NCBI GenBank assembly: GCA_039821145.1
Contig: JBCBOS010000003.1
Span: 310,001 to 374,000, forward strand
Source: JBCCSZ01 sp039821145
GTDB taxonomy: Bacteria; Bacteroidota; Bacteroidia; Chitinophagales; Saprospiraceae
Direction of reading: 5' to 3'
DNA: 64,000 bases
A program made the translations under genes and the position numbers. This document shows, piece by piece, positions 1-7,769 of the stretch (positions are counted from its first letter, which is position 1; the number at the start of each line of letters is the position of its first letter). The notes beneath the pieces were generated by a model. The model worked only from the letters and a program-made list of their open reading frames with translations. It ran no database searches and was not told the origin of the DNA.

Positions 1-178
1 AACCCACAGAATAGAGGACGTCCTCCCCCTTGACCACAGCAACTGACAGGCCCACAGCTTGATAGCGTTCGAGCAACAGATTGATCTCCCCTTCCATTCC
101 TTCCCACGGAATGGTCTCTTGTTGTCCAGATGCCCAAACACCAGGCAACAACAACGAAAGCAGAAGCATCATTTTCAT
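1..178 (-). CDS. Serine hydrolase (class C beta-lactamase family), N-terminal fragment
   Basis: The gene runs off the left edge, so only the first ~59 residues are present. The chosen start (Met at 178) gives a signal peptide: MKMM followed by a leucine-rich core ending near WASGQQ. An in-frame ATG at 211 would add 11 residues that do not look like a signal peptide. After the signal come an amphipathic helix (INLLLERYQAVG) and the strand VAVVKGEDVLYSVG, which is the usual opening of PF00144 beta-lactamase-fold hydrolases, just before the SxxK motif that would lie outside the window. Substrate cannot be told. Two other members of this superfamily occur in the window (40803-42062 and 52439-53755). 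Confidence 0.6.
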   Translation of the reverse strand, partial: MKMMLLLSLLLPGVWASGQQETIPWEGMEGEINLLLERYQAVGLSVAVVKGEDVLYSVG

Positions 179-259
179 CAACAACTTTGAGGGCACGCAT
201 TCAAAAATCATAAGGAAGAGTAAAGAAAATTTCAAATGAGTAAAGTATTATATGAAAAA

Positions 260-1594
260 TCAGAGCTTTTCCTGCCACCGCCCAAAAACCACCATGGCCG
301 TCAAACACAGGCCGAAGCCCAACAGCCCCGACATGCGAATGCCCAAATCATCGCCTGGGTCCTTGCCGAAGATGGTGAGAATGGCAAAGATCATGATGCC
401 CAAGGTCTGCCCAAATTTGTTGGCCAAATTGCGAACTGCAAAAAACATCGCCTCCTTTTGTTGCCCACTCTCCTTCCCATCCCGCTCTGCCAAATCTGCA
501 ATGATGGCATATGGCAAAATGCCCAAAAAGGCCAGGGGAAGAGAGGAAAGGATGGCAAAGCCAAAGATCTGAACCTTTGGAGGCAAGGGCAGTCGTCCCA
601 TGAAAAATACCCCACCGAGCAACACACCCAAATAGCCAAAGCAGAACAAAATGATGCGCCGATTGCCAAACCGCTTGGAAGCCCATCCGACGAATGGATA
701 AAAGACCAAAGACACCAATACCATGGTCGCCATGACATAGCCTCCCAAGCTTTCCTCCAACTCCAGCAATACCCGCAAGTAGTACAGCAAACCACTGACG
801 ACAATCGTAATGGCAATGAAGTAGAAGGCTTCTGCAAAGACAAAGAGGATGAAGTTCCGGTTGGAAAGGGTTTGCCGAATGGATTGCCACAGAGGAATGA
901 CAATGGGAACGGCCTTGCAGTGTCGACTCTCCCGAATCGCAAAGAGTGGACTGGCCATAAACAGCATGGCGACCACCGCCAAAATGCCAATGGCCCATTG
1001 AATGGCTTGGTTGCGACTCTGAATGTAGGACCAATCCGCCAACCAATCGGCAATTTGTGGGGTTTGAGACGAAAAGATGATCCCCCCCACATAGCCGACC
1101 GACAAATAGGCGGACAACTGCACCTTTTCCTCTGCCGTCCAGGCAAGCTCTGGCAGCAAGGCATTGTACGGGACAATGTAAACAGTCAACGAGAAGTAAA
1201 ACAGCAATTGCGTCAAGGCCAACCACCAAAAATTGCTCGTACTCGATCCGTATTGCCAGGGAACGAATAGCAATACGCAGAACAAAGCAGATGGAACCAA
1301 GGCCAAAGCCATGAAGGGAACCCGCCGCCCCCAACGATTGGTCGACCGATCGCTCAAAAAGGCAATCAATGGATCGGTGACCGCATCGAAAAGCCTCCCG
1401 CTGGCCACCACCAAGGACAAGACTGTCAATACACCCAAGACCGTCAGCTGCGGTACCAAAGCAATCAGACCAGAATTTTCAGGGGGAACGTAGACATAAA
1501 TCAACATGACCGAGATGATGTTGACCAAAATGGAATATCCCAACATCCCGGCGGCATAGGCCACTTTGCGGCCATTTCCCAGTGCTTCTTTCAT
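260..1594 (-). CDS. MFS transporter, GPH (glycoside-pentoside-hexuronide:cation symporter) type
   Basis: A 444-residue inner-membrane protein with about 12 hydrophobic segments. The loop DPLIAFLSDRSTNRWGRR after the second segment is the MelB/GPH version of the MFS cytoplasmic motif. Such proteins import sugars or glycosides together with Na+ or H+; the substrate is not visible in the sequence. The start MKEALGNGRK at 1594 is preferred because the upstream extension (to 1663) is not membrane-like and the family begins with a short polar stretch before the first helix. It stands alone between a truncated hydrolase and a divergent lipoprotein gene. Confidence 0.8.
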   Translation of the reverse strand: MKEALGNGRKVAYAAGMLGYSILVNIISVMLIYVYVPPENSGLIALVPQLTVLGVLTVLSLVVASGRLFDAVTDPLIAFLSDRSTNRWGRRVPFMALALVPSALFCVLLFVPWQYGSSTSNFWWLALTQLLFYFSLTVYIVPYNALLPELAWTAEEKVQLSAYLSVGYVGGIIFSSQTPQIADWLADWSYIQSRNQAIQWAIGILAVVAMLFMASPLFAIRESRHCKAVPIVIPLWQSIRQTLSNRNFILFVFAEAFYFIAITIVVSGLLYYLRVLLELEESLGGYVMATMVLVSLVFYPFVGWASKRFGNRRIILFCFGYLGVLLGGVFFMGRLPLPPKVQIFGFAILSSLPLAFLGILPYAIIADLAERDGKESGQQKEAMFFAVRNLANKFGQTLGIMIFAILTIFGKDPGDDLGIRMSGLLGFGLCLTAMVVFGRWQEKL

Positions 1595-1775
1595 GGCCGC
1601 AAAGGTAGGCGAATTGCCCAAATATTGCACCTCTCTTTGATTCAACAACCAAAAGCACAACAAATTTTAACAATCGAGCACCCAACCAAAGACTGCCCCA
1701 CCCAGGTCTATCTGAGTAAAGAAAACGGAGTCATCCTGACAACAACAGATTCATCAACCGCTAAACTCGCTTGCT

Positions 1776-2141
1776 ATGAAAAAATGCATATTCTTCATCG
1801 GTATACTGAGCATGAGCCTTTTGATCACCTCTTGCAGCAAAGAGAAAGAAGAAGAACTCATCTGTGGGACCAACTGCCTCTTCAGTGTCGAAAATGTACA
1901 AGGTACCATCATGAGGGCGGAATGCTTTGACCGCTTTGCCATCACAACGGCACATCCCAGCGTACCGGATCAAATCGCCATCGGCATCCCAGATCAAATG
2001 GCCAAAAAGTTTGAAGAAGTTGGAAAGGAAGTGACCTTTTCTGCGGTATTTCGAGAAAATACCCTTCAACCTCAGTTCCCCGATCCCAACATCGACCCCA
2101 CTACAATCTACCAAATCGACATTCACGAGATTCGCGACTGA
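1776..2141 (+). CDS. Small hypothetical lipoprotein
   Basis: A 121-residue protein with an N-terminal lipoprotein signal (MKKCIFFIGILSMSLLITSC, lipobox LITSC, lipidated Cys 20) followed by a charged stretch (KEKEEE). The mature part has two further Cys (CGTNC) and then a beta-rich segment ending IYQIDIHEIRD. Small Bacteroidota lipoproteins of this shape are common and mostly uncharacterised. I do not recognise a family. It is divergent from the symporter upstream and convergent with the DUF1415 gene downstream. Confidence 0.7.
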   Translation: MKKCIFFIGILSMSLLITSCSKEKEEELICGTNCLFSVENVQGTIMRAECFDRFAITTAHPSVPDQIAIGIPDQMAKKFEEVGKEVTFSAVFRENTLQPQFPDPNIDPTTIYQIDIHEIRD

Positions 2142-2269
2142 CCAGAAACTACATGGTTGATCCTTGCATCAACACCAGATCCTAAAAACAACACGAAACC
2201 AATTCCCATTGGTTGAATCGCCTTGGAACAGCCTGTCTTTCTCCCCCGAAGGACAGCGCTGTTCTGCTT

Positions 2270-2854
2270 TCACTCGCCCCCTTTGTCCTGACATCTCGCC
2301 AACAACTGCTTCCAAGAATCTGCCCCTGCTTGACGCAAATACGCCTCATTGCGAACGGGAATCTGCTCGGTCTTCCCATGGGCAGTCACCGCCTGGCCCA
2401 CCTGCGATTCCCGCAACAGATGCAGCATCGGAAAAGGTGAGCGATTGCTGTAGTTGGCAGCATCGTCGACTGTGCTGTCCGCAAAGCAATAATCGGGGTG
2501 AAAGCTCGCCAACTGAAACGTCCCCTCATAGCCCTGAAGCCCCAACAGTTCTTCTGCCATGTACAGGAAATCCAGGTAGTCTTCAAAATCTGCAAACACG
2601 TCTACGTAAATGAGCAAAGAGGTATCAATGCTGGTTTGGGTCTCCAGCAATTGGCATTCCAAGATCAAGTTTTGCAGACAGCTTTCCCAGTCTGGCGAAC
2701 GTTCTACCTTATAGCGAATGCGATCACCATCAAAAGACCGGGCCGCAAATGGACAGATTTGGTGGCCGATGACAAAACGCTCTACCCAGCACTGCGTCTG
2801 CAAAATGACTTTCTCATCCGATGGTGTCGGCAAAGAGGTGAATTGATCTGACAT
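2270..2854 (-). CDS. DUF1415 family protein
   Basis: A 194-residue cytoplasmic protein. It matches what I know of DUF1415: an early W-V-E-R/FVI...CPFA segment, a central acidic strand-helix block (DVFADFEDYLDFL), then FQLASFHPDYCFAD and a C-terminal part with NRSPFPMLHLLRE. The family has no known biochemical function; its conserved Cys and His residues have invited suggestions of an enzyme, but nothing here proves that. Full length for the family. It is transcribed convergently with the lipoprotein to its left and divergently from the FKBP gene on the right (83-bp gap). Confidence 0.8.
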   Translation of the reverse strand: MSDQFTSLPTPSDEKVILQTQCWVERFVIGHQICPFAARSFDGDRIRYKVERSPDWESCLQNLILECQLLETQTSIDTSLLIYVDVFADFEDYLDFLYMAEELLGLQGYEGTFQLASFHPDYCFADSTVDDAANYSNRSPFPMLHLLRESQVGQAVTAHGKTEQIPVRNEAYLRQAGADSWKQLLARCQDKGGE

Positions 2855-2937
2855 TCGTTCGTATTATTGCTTCGAATTGGCAAAATTACCATAATTTTGA
2901 CCAGACCAATCCTTAACAACTGAAATTTGCTCTTGAT

Positions 2938-3411
2938 ATGAAGAATTTGTGGCTACTCCTTCCTGCATTTGCGCTCTTGCTGGTATTTTCTTGCTCTGAT
3001 GAGGATTACTGCATCGAACAAAACAAAGTTGACGAAGCCTTGATCAATCGCTACATCGACTCAGTTGGATTGACGGGTGTGCAGGTCACAGAGGATGGCA
3101 TTCACTACGTCATTACTCAGGAAGGCGATGGCCCCGCTCCCACCTCCACCAGCCGGGTTACAGTACACTACATAGGAACCAAACTCGATGGGACCAAATT
3201 CGATTCTTCTTATGACAGAGGACAATCAACTTCTTTTTCCCTGACGGGCGTCATCGAAGGCTGGCAATTGGGCATTCCCCTACTCCGCAAAGGTGGCTCC
3301 GGAATTTTGATCATTCCATCTTGCTTGGCCTACCGACGCAATCCGCCCAGCAGCACCATCGGCCGAGATGCGGTCCTGGTATTCGACATTCGCTTGTTGG
3401 AGGTAAACTAA
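2938..3411 (+). CDS. FKBP-type peptidyl-prolyl isomerase lipoprotein
   Basis: A 157-residue protein with a lipoprotein signal (lipobox VFSC, Cys at about residue 19). Residues ~65-157 form a single FKBP domain: VTVHYIGTKLDGTKFDSSY, then the VIEGWQLGIPLLRKGG loop and the terminal strand VLVFDIRLLEV. These are the conserved core strands and the IxGW motif that line the proline pocket. The flap is shorter and reads LAYRRNPPSSTIG. It should assist folding of exported proteins at the membrane surface on the periplasmic side. The gene ends 16 bp from the convergent HNH gene. Confidence 0.85.
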   Translation: MKNLWLLLPAFALLLVFSCSDEDYCIEQNKVDEALINRYIDSVGLTGVQVTEDGIHYVITQEGDGPAPTSTSRVTVHYIGTKLDGTKFDSSYDRGQSTSFSLTGVIEGWQLGIPLLRKGGSGILIIPSCLAYRRNPPSSTIGRDAVLVFDIRLLEVN

Positions 3412-3427
3412 TCGCCGAGCAAGAAAT

Positions 3428-4420
3428 TCAATCTTCAGGGGAAGGATGGTGGACCTCTTCGATCAGCTGATCCAATTGTTCTTGTGTCATCTGCATTTCA
3501 CCTCTTAGAAACTCATAGGCATACTGACGGGCCATGCCTGCGTAGGCTTCCTCCTTGCGCGTGTAGCCGAGCAGCTTGCGCACTTCCTTTTCGATTCGCT
3601 CTTGATAAAAGGTCGTGACCACCGGGAAGTTGTCATCAATGATTTTGTTGAGTTCTTCCACAGCCTGCCGGATGCGATTGATTTGGGCCAAAATTTCGAT
3701 GAGCTTCTTTTCCCGTTCCTGAACCAAGTACAAGCGCTGCAGCGCAAAGACGCGAATCGAGTTTTCGGCCATGAGTTTTTCCTTGCCATCTGCTGGCTTG
3801 GGGCGAATGACGCCTTCGGTGGTGTAGGTAAAAAATGCTTCCGGCTCGTCCACACAAGGATCGATGATCAGCCGATTTTCTTCATCTTCTTCCCGACCGC
3901 CATTGTCCCAGTCGCGGTGGTCGCGATCTGCCCGAAACAAGTCCAGGTCCAACAAGGGAAACTTATTCTGCTTGCCAATCGTAATCTTGTCGATCTGCCA
4001 CTCCCCATCATCACCCCTCCGCCTGACCTTTTGCTTTTTGGCTTGGTTGCAAAACAGGCAGGACAACAGCAAATTGTTCCAATCATTGGCCAGCCAGTAA
4101 TAGCCCGGCTTGATCTTGATCAGTTCCTCTCCCAGTTGGAATTTGATTTCCTTTTTGGGTCGAAAGTGCTCAATGTCGCCATAGTACACATGCAAAAAGA
4201 CGCTCTCACAATAGGCACATTTGGAATTGCACATCTCGATCAGGGCCTCCTTGACACCAGCGGCTCCATATTTGTCAAATTTGACTGCCTTGCGCGCTTC
4301 TTCGATGCCATCTTCCCCATCTCTGCTGGGCACAAACAACTCCTTGGCCAAGGCTGTTTCTCTCAACACATTGGCTTTGGAAAGGCCGTCGGGGGCAGGG
4401 CTGCGTTTGATCTTGATCAT
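3428..4420 (-). CDS. HNH endonuclease, PtuB / TIGR02646-like
   Basis: A 330-residue protein with an N-terminal HNH nuclease. Cys68-x-x-Cys71 (CAYC), IEHFRPKK with the presumed general-base His85, the conserved W114-N-N-L, and Cys121-x-x-Cys124-Asn125 form the treble-clef zinc site and beta-beta-alpha-metal core. The remaining ~200 residues are helical and charged. This pattern is that of PtuB-type nucleases of Septu defence systems and the TIGR02646 family seen with some retrons. Its ATG overlaps the stop of the upstream ATPase gene (ATGA at 4417-4420), so the two are translationally coupled. No reverse transcriptase is nearby, so a retron is unlikely. Expected role: DNA or RNA cleavage on infection, controlled by the ATPase. 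Function is inferred. Confidence 0.8.
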   Translation of the reverse strand: MIKIKRSPAPDGLSKANVLRETALAKELFVPSRDGEDGIEEARKAVKFDKYGAAGVKEALIEMCNSKCAYCESVFLHVYYGDIEHFRPKKEIKFQLGEELIKIKPGYYWLANDWNNLLLSCLFCNQAKKQKVRRRGDDGEWQIDKITIGKQNKFPLLDLDLFRADRDHRDWDNGGREEDEENRLIIDPCVDEPEAFFTYTTEGVIRPKPADGKEKLMAENSIRVFALQRLYLVQEREKKLIEILAQINRIRQAVEELNKIIDDNFPVVTTFYQERIEKEVRKLLGYTRKEEAYAGMARQYAYEFLRGEMQMTQEQLDQLIEEVHHPSPED

Positions 4421-6693
4421 GCGTCTTTGTCTTTGATGTCAAATTTGGTCCAAAGCTCTTGGATGGAACTCAGCGTTTCCGACTTGAGTTGGTCCCATTT
4501 CAGGTGATTGGAGCCATGTTGCTCTTTCTTGGCCAACAGCTTGTCTACCGCAAAGTAGACCAATTCTTCCCGTAAACTGTCCCCCAGATGGTTGTATTCT
4601 TTGACCTGGCGCGACAGGGCCTTCAGCTCCTCTTTCTCCTCGCTGGTCTGGTCCTCCGGAGCCATTTGCAGCAATTCGTAGTATCGATTGAAGAAGATTT
4701 CTTTCTCAGGTTCTATGACCGAATGCAGGCCGAAGAAGGGAGATGTCAGCAACTGATCAATGCGGTAGGTGCTGGGATCGGGCAAATTGTCCAACAAGAC
4801 CACATCTTCGGCCTTGAGGTCATAGCGCACCACCCGCACTTCTCCTTGCAAGGTACCGCGCAGGCAAAGTGGCTCGTGGCTGGTCACAATGAATTGAATC
4901 CGGGGAAAGGCCGTGCGCAGGGAGTTGACAATGCGCATTTTCCAACGAGGATGCAAGTGCGTCCCCAATTCGTCGATCATCACGAGGGCATCGACAAACT
5001 CATAGTCCATTTGTCCACTCTTCTTAACTGCCTTCATGATGTCGCAGGCCATTGCAATGATGATTTTGTAGCCATCACTCAATGCCCTGAAACGCACCAA
5101 TTTATTGTCTCCCCTTTCCAAAAATACTTGACCATCCTGCCGTACCAAATCTCCTCCGGAAGAAGTATCGATGCTCAACAAGTCTTTGAGGACAATGGCC
5201 ACTCGGTCGAATTCTTCATCGGACAAGGTCAACAACCATTTGCTGGCATTGACAAGGCCCACAAAAGGGCTGAAGAGGTTCTGAATCCTAATTTTACCAG
5301 ACTCACTCATCTCCTTGATGTTCTCACCATCTGCCATCAATCGGGTCGCCCCATAAGCCAAAAAATAGGCATCCGCCCCTTGGGCTGTCCCCATCAAGCG
5401 GTCCTTGCTCAATGTCAATTCATAGAGGGTCCCCTCCATCGTTTCCACGCGCACACGCCCTTCCTCTTTGCCATATTGCAAGATGTGTTCTGGTTCCAGG
5501 GACAAGGCCTCCCGCACCTCCTGGCCCGCCAGCGCCAAGGCAATGGCCATCATAATGGAGCTTTTCCCCGACCCATTCTCCCCCAGCAAAAACAACCAAG
5601 GCGACAGGGTCTCCCCCGTATCTTCCTTCACCTTTACCCCGTCGATGCTCACCTCCAATTCCGTAATGTTGCGGAAGTTCTTGATGCTGATCTTGCTGAG
5701 ATTGATCCGCTCTGGCTTCGTCATCTCACTGCTCTCCGGAGGCCCCAATGAATCCACATCCTCCAAGTTTGGTGGCATGCCATCCACAGGATTCCCAGTG
5801 GTCGGGAAAGAACGGGAATCTGGTTCATCTGCCACCTCCGTTTCATCGGGCATGGCCACTGGCTCGTCCGGCAATTCCTCTGCAATCTCTTTTGAAATGC
5901 CTTTTTTCAATTCTGCAAGCTCGCTCTGTGATTGCCCGCTGATGGCCTGACGAAGTAGGTATCGCTTGAATCCCAGAAATTCTTCTTCGGTAAACTCCTT
6001 CAATTCGAGGAGAATTGTCTGTATCGCACTGATTGGCGTTGTCTCTTCTGCCAGGCGGTCAAATTTGTCTCTGAACACCTCGCCTGCCTCTGCTCGCCGA
6101 TTGACCAAAGACTTCCTATTGAGGTTGATCAAATCAATGACCCGTTTTCCCCTCGGCGTTTTGCCAACCAATCGACCATCAGTCCGAAAGCCAATGTGCT
6201 TCTCCGGTTGATCGCGACAGACATCCAACAGTTGATACTCTTCCTTGTCATTGATCTCCTCAATGGAGCATTCTATGGGTGCGCGTTCGCCTTTTACAGG
6301 GAAAAACGATCCCTTGTGGTGATTGCATTCCGGACAGCACAAATACAAATTCTCCCATTCAAAGGCCAGCCAATAGTAGTGGTCCTGCGACTCGACATTG
6401 TCCATACTCAGGGCACCTCTTCGGGGGCGGAAGCGGTCTACAAGCGCAAAAGTCTCGTAAGAACCAACCCGCTGTTCGCAATACACACACTTCTTCTGAA
6501 AGGCCTCCAGCAGCAATGGGCGAAGCTCGTCCTCTATGTTTTTCTTACTTTTCTTTTGGATGACGCGGCCCTTGTACCGCTTTTGACTACGCAGGGTCTT
6601 TTGTTGGTAAAATTCTTCCGCATCTTTTTTCAGCTCTACGGTTCGCTGATCGGGAAAATCCTCGGGCTTTGGAGGGCGTGGTATGGAAATCAT
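4417..6693 (-). CDS. PtuA-like AAA/SMC-type ATPase with fused N-terminal HNH-like domain
   Basis: Numbered from an upstream Met at 6738 (773 residues). An HNH-like zinc domain spans ~84-150 (CVYC at 84-87, VDRFRPRR at 100-107, CPEC-N at 135-139). A charged, Pro/Glu-rich linker covers ~285-340. The ABC/SMC-like ATPase follows: Walker A GENGSGKSS 386-394, YGATRL at ~462, signature-like LSDG 553-556, Walker B LVMIDE 585-590, and the TSHEP switch His621. The Met at 6693 is the preferred start because it gives MISIPRP, mirroring MIKIKRSP at the start of the partner nuclease. The ATPase part resembles PtuA of Septu. The HNH His is replaced by Arg102. It follows porP after 84 bp on the same strand. 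Confidence 0.8.
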   Translation of the reverse strand: MISIPRPPKPEDFPDQRTVELKKDAEEFYQQKTLRSQKRYKGRVIQKKSKKNIEDELRPLLLEAFQKKCVYCEQRVGSYETFALVDRFRPRRGALSMDNVESQDHYYWLAFEWENLYLCCPECNHHKGSFFPVKGERAPIECSIEEINDKEEYQLLDVCRDQPEKHIGFRTDGRLVGKTPRGKRVIDLINLNRKSLVNRRAEAGEVFRDKFDRLAEETTPISAIQTILLELKEFTEEEFLGFKRYLLRQAISGQSQSELAELKKGISKEIAEELPDEPVAMPDETEVADEPDSRSFPTTGNPVDGMPPNLEDVDSLGPPESSEMTKPERINLSKISIKNFRNITELEVSIDGVKVKEDTGETLSPWLFLLGENGSGKSSIMMAIALALAGQEVREALSLEPEHILQYGKEEGRVRVETMEGTLYELTLSKDRLMGTAQGADAYFLAYGATRLMADGENIKEMSESGKIRIQNLFSPFVGLVNASKWLLTLSDEEFDRVAIVLKDLLSIDTSSGGDLVRQDGQVFLERGDNKLVRFRALSDGYKIIIAMACDIMKAVKKSGQMDYEFVDALVMIDELGTHLHPRWKMRIVNSLRTAFPRIQFIVTSHEPLCLRGTLQGEVRVVRYDLKAEDVVLLDNLPDPSTYRIDQLLTSPFFGLHSVIEPEKEIFFNRYYELLQMAPEDQTSEEKEELKALSRQVKEYNHLGDSLREELVYFAVDKLLAKKEQHGSNHLKWDQLKSETLSSIQELWTKFDIKDKDA

Positions 6694-6777
6694 ATGTTGG
6701 CTTTGTGATTGGGAACGCTTGACAAGCCGATGTCGCAACGGAAACAGTGTGAAATATAGACAATTTCAAGCAAACTT

Positions 6778-7749
6778 CTACTCTCCAAAAGAGTAAATCG
6801 CATTGATCTCAATGGCGCTTTTGAAATCGGCCCCATAACCACCCAGCAGCAACAAATCAAAGCCTGTCCCAATTTTGAGCTGGCCATTGTAAAAACCAGA
6901 TTGCTCTCCCAGGATCAAGCCACTCTCCAAGTGCAGACTCATGGAAAACTCATCTCCAAAGCCAGACCCTGTACCAGCTCCCACCCATACCAATTCACTG
7001 ATCTGATAGCGAGCATTGATGTCCCACTGAAGGGGGGCATTCGGCACGTATTTGACCCAGGCAGAAGGCTCCACAAAGGAAGTTTCGTTGCCAAACCAGG
7101 TGACTTGAAAATACCCACCTACAATGGCATAGACGTGTTGGACACGCTCCACAGGGAATTCTCCCAGGTCTTCTCCCGCCTGAAAGCGCGTATCCAAGCC
7201 CAAGGTCTGCGGCACGGACAGCCCTGCATAGTAGCGATCGGAGTAGTGGTAAAATACCCCCAAGCCAAAATCGGGATAAATCACATTGTCGTCCATCATA
7301 GGCTGTTCTTCCTGCTGGGCAAACTGGATTTGACTCAACTTGGCTCTGTACTGCACCAATCCCGCGTTCAGTCCCACCACCAAGGCTTGATCCACCCGTT
7401 GCCCAAAATTGACGCGATAGGCGTATTGGGCATAGGCGCCAGTCTGAGAAATCTTCCCGGTGCGGTCGTTGATCAAATGGCCGCCAAAGACAGAGTTGAG
7501 ATCATCGCGGACAAATTCGTAATTGACCACCTGGGTGCGGGGAGCATCCTCAATTCCAAACCATTGGTGCCGATAGGACAGGCCTACACTTTGCGACCAC
7601 TCATTGATCAAAAAGTTGTTGGAAATGGCGGCTGGGTTGAGCACATTCCAATGGTCCCGGTAGATGTTGTACAGTGGCAACTGTTGGGCCGCTAGCTGTC
7701 CAATGGACAAACTGGATATGCAGACAAGGAAAAGGATCAGTCGTTTCAT
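6778..7749 (-). CDS. PorP/SprF family type IX secretion outer-membrane protein
   Basis: A 323-residue beta-barrel-type protein with a signal peptide (MKRLILFLVCISSL...LAAQQ). The mature N-terminus QLPLYNIYRDHWNVLNPAA, followed by GLSYRHQW and a VFGGHLINDRTG segment, is the hallmark of the PorP/SprF family. These outer-membrane proteins help secrete or anchor individual giant T9SS cargo such as SprB. The gene directly follows an SprB-like adhesin. An in-frame ATG at 7770 overlaps the adhesin stop (ATGA), so translation may start there by coupling (330 residues); 7749 gives the cleaner signal peptide. It most likely serves the neighbouring adhesin. Confidence 0.9.
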   Translation of the reverse strand: MKRLILFLVCISSLSIGQLAAQQLPLYNIYRDHWNVLNPAAISNNFLINEWSQSVGLSYRHQWFGIEDAPRTQVVNYEFVRDDLNSVFGGHLINDRTGKISQTGAYAQYAYRVNFGQRVDQALVVGLNAGLVQYRAKLSQIQFAQQEEQPMMDDNVIYPDFGLGVFYHYSDRYYAGLSVPQTLGLDTRFQAGEDLGEFPVERVQHVYAIVGGYFQVTWFGNETSFVEPSAWVKYVPNAPLQWDINARYQISELVWVGAGTGSGFGDEFSMSLHLESGLILGEQSGFYNGQLKIGTGFDLLLLGGYGADFKSAIEINAIYSFGE

Positions 7750-7769
7750 TGTTTTGTTTTTTGGAGGCA

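Noticed and set aside
236..1270. Long plus-strand open frame opposite the symporter gene
   Set aside because: It is the antisense of the MFS gene, with no signal, domain or sensible composition.
3428..6738. Retron-type system because of the TIGR02646-like HNH protein
   Set aside because: No reverse transcriptase or msr/msd-like sequence is found nearby; the pair fits a Septu-like architecture better.
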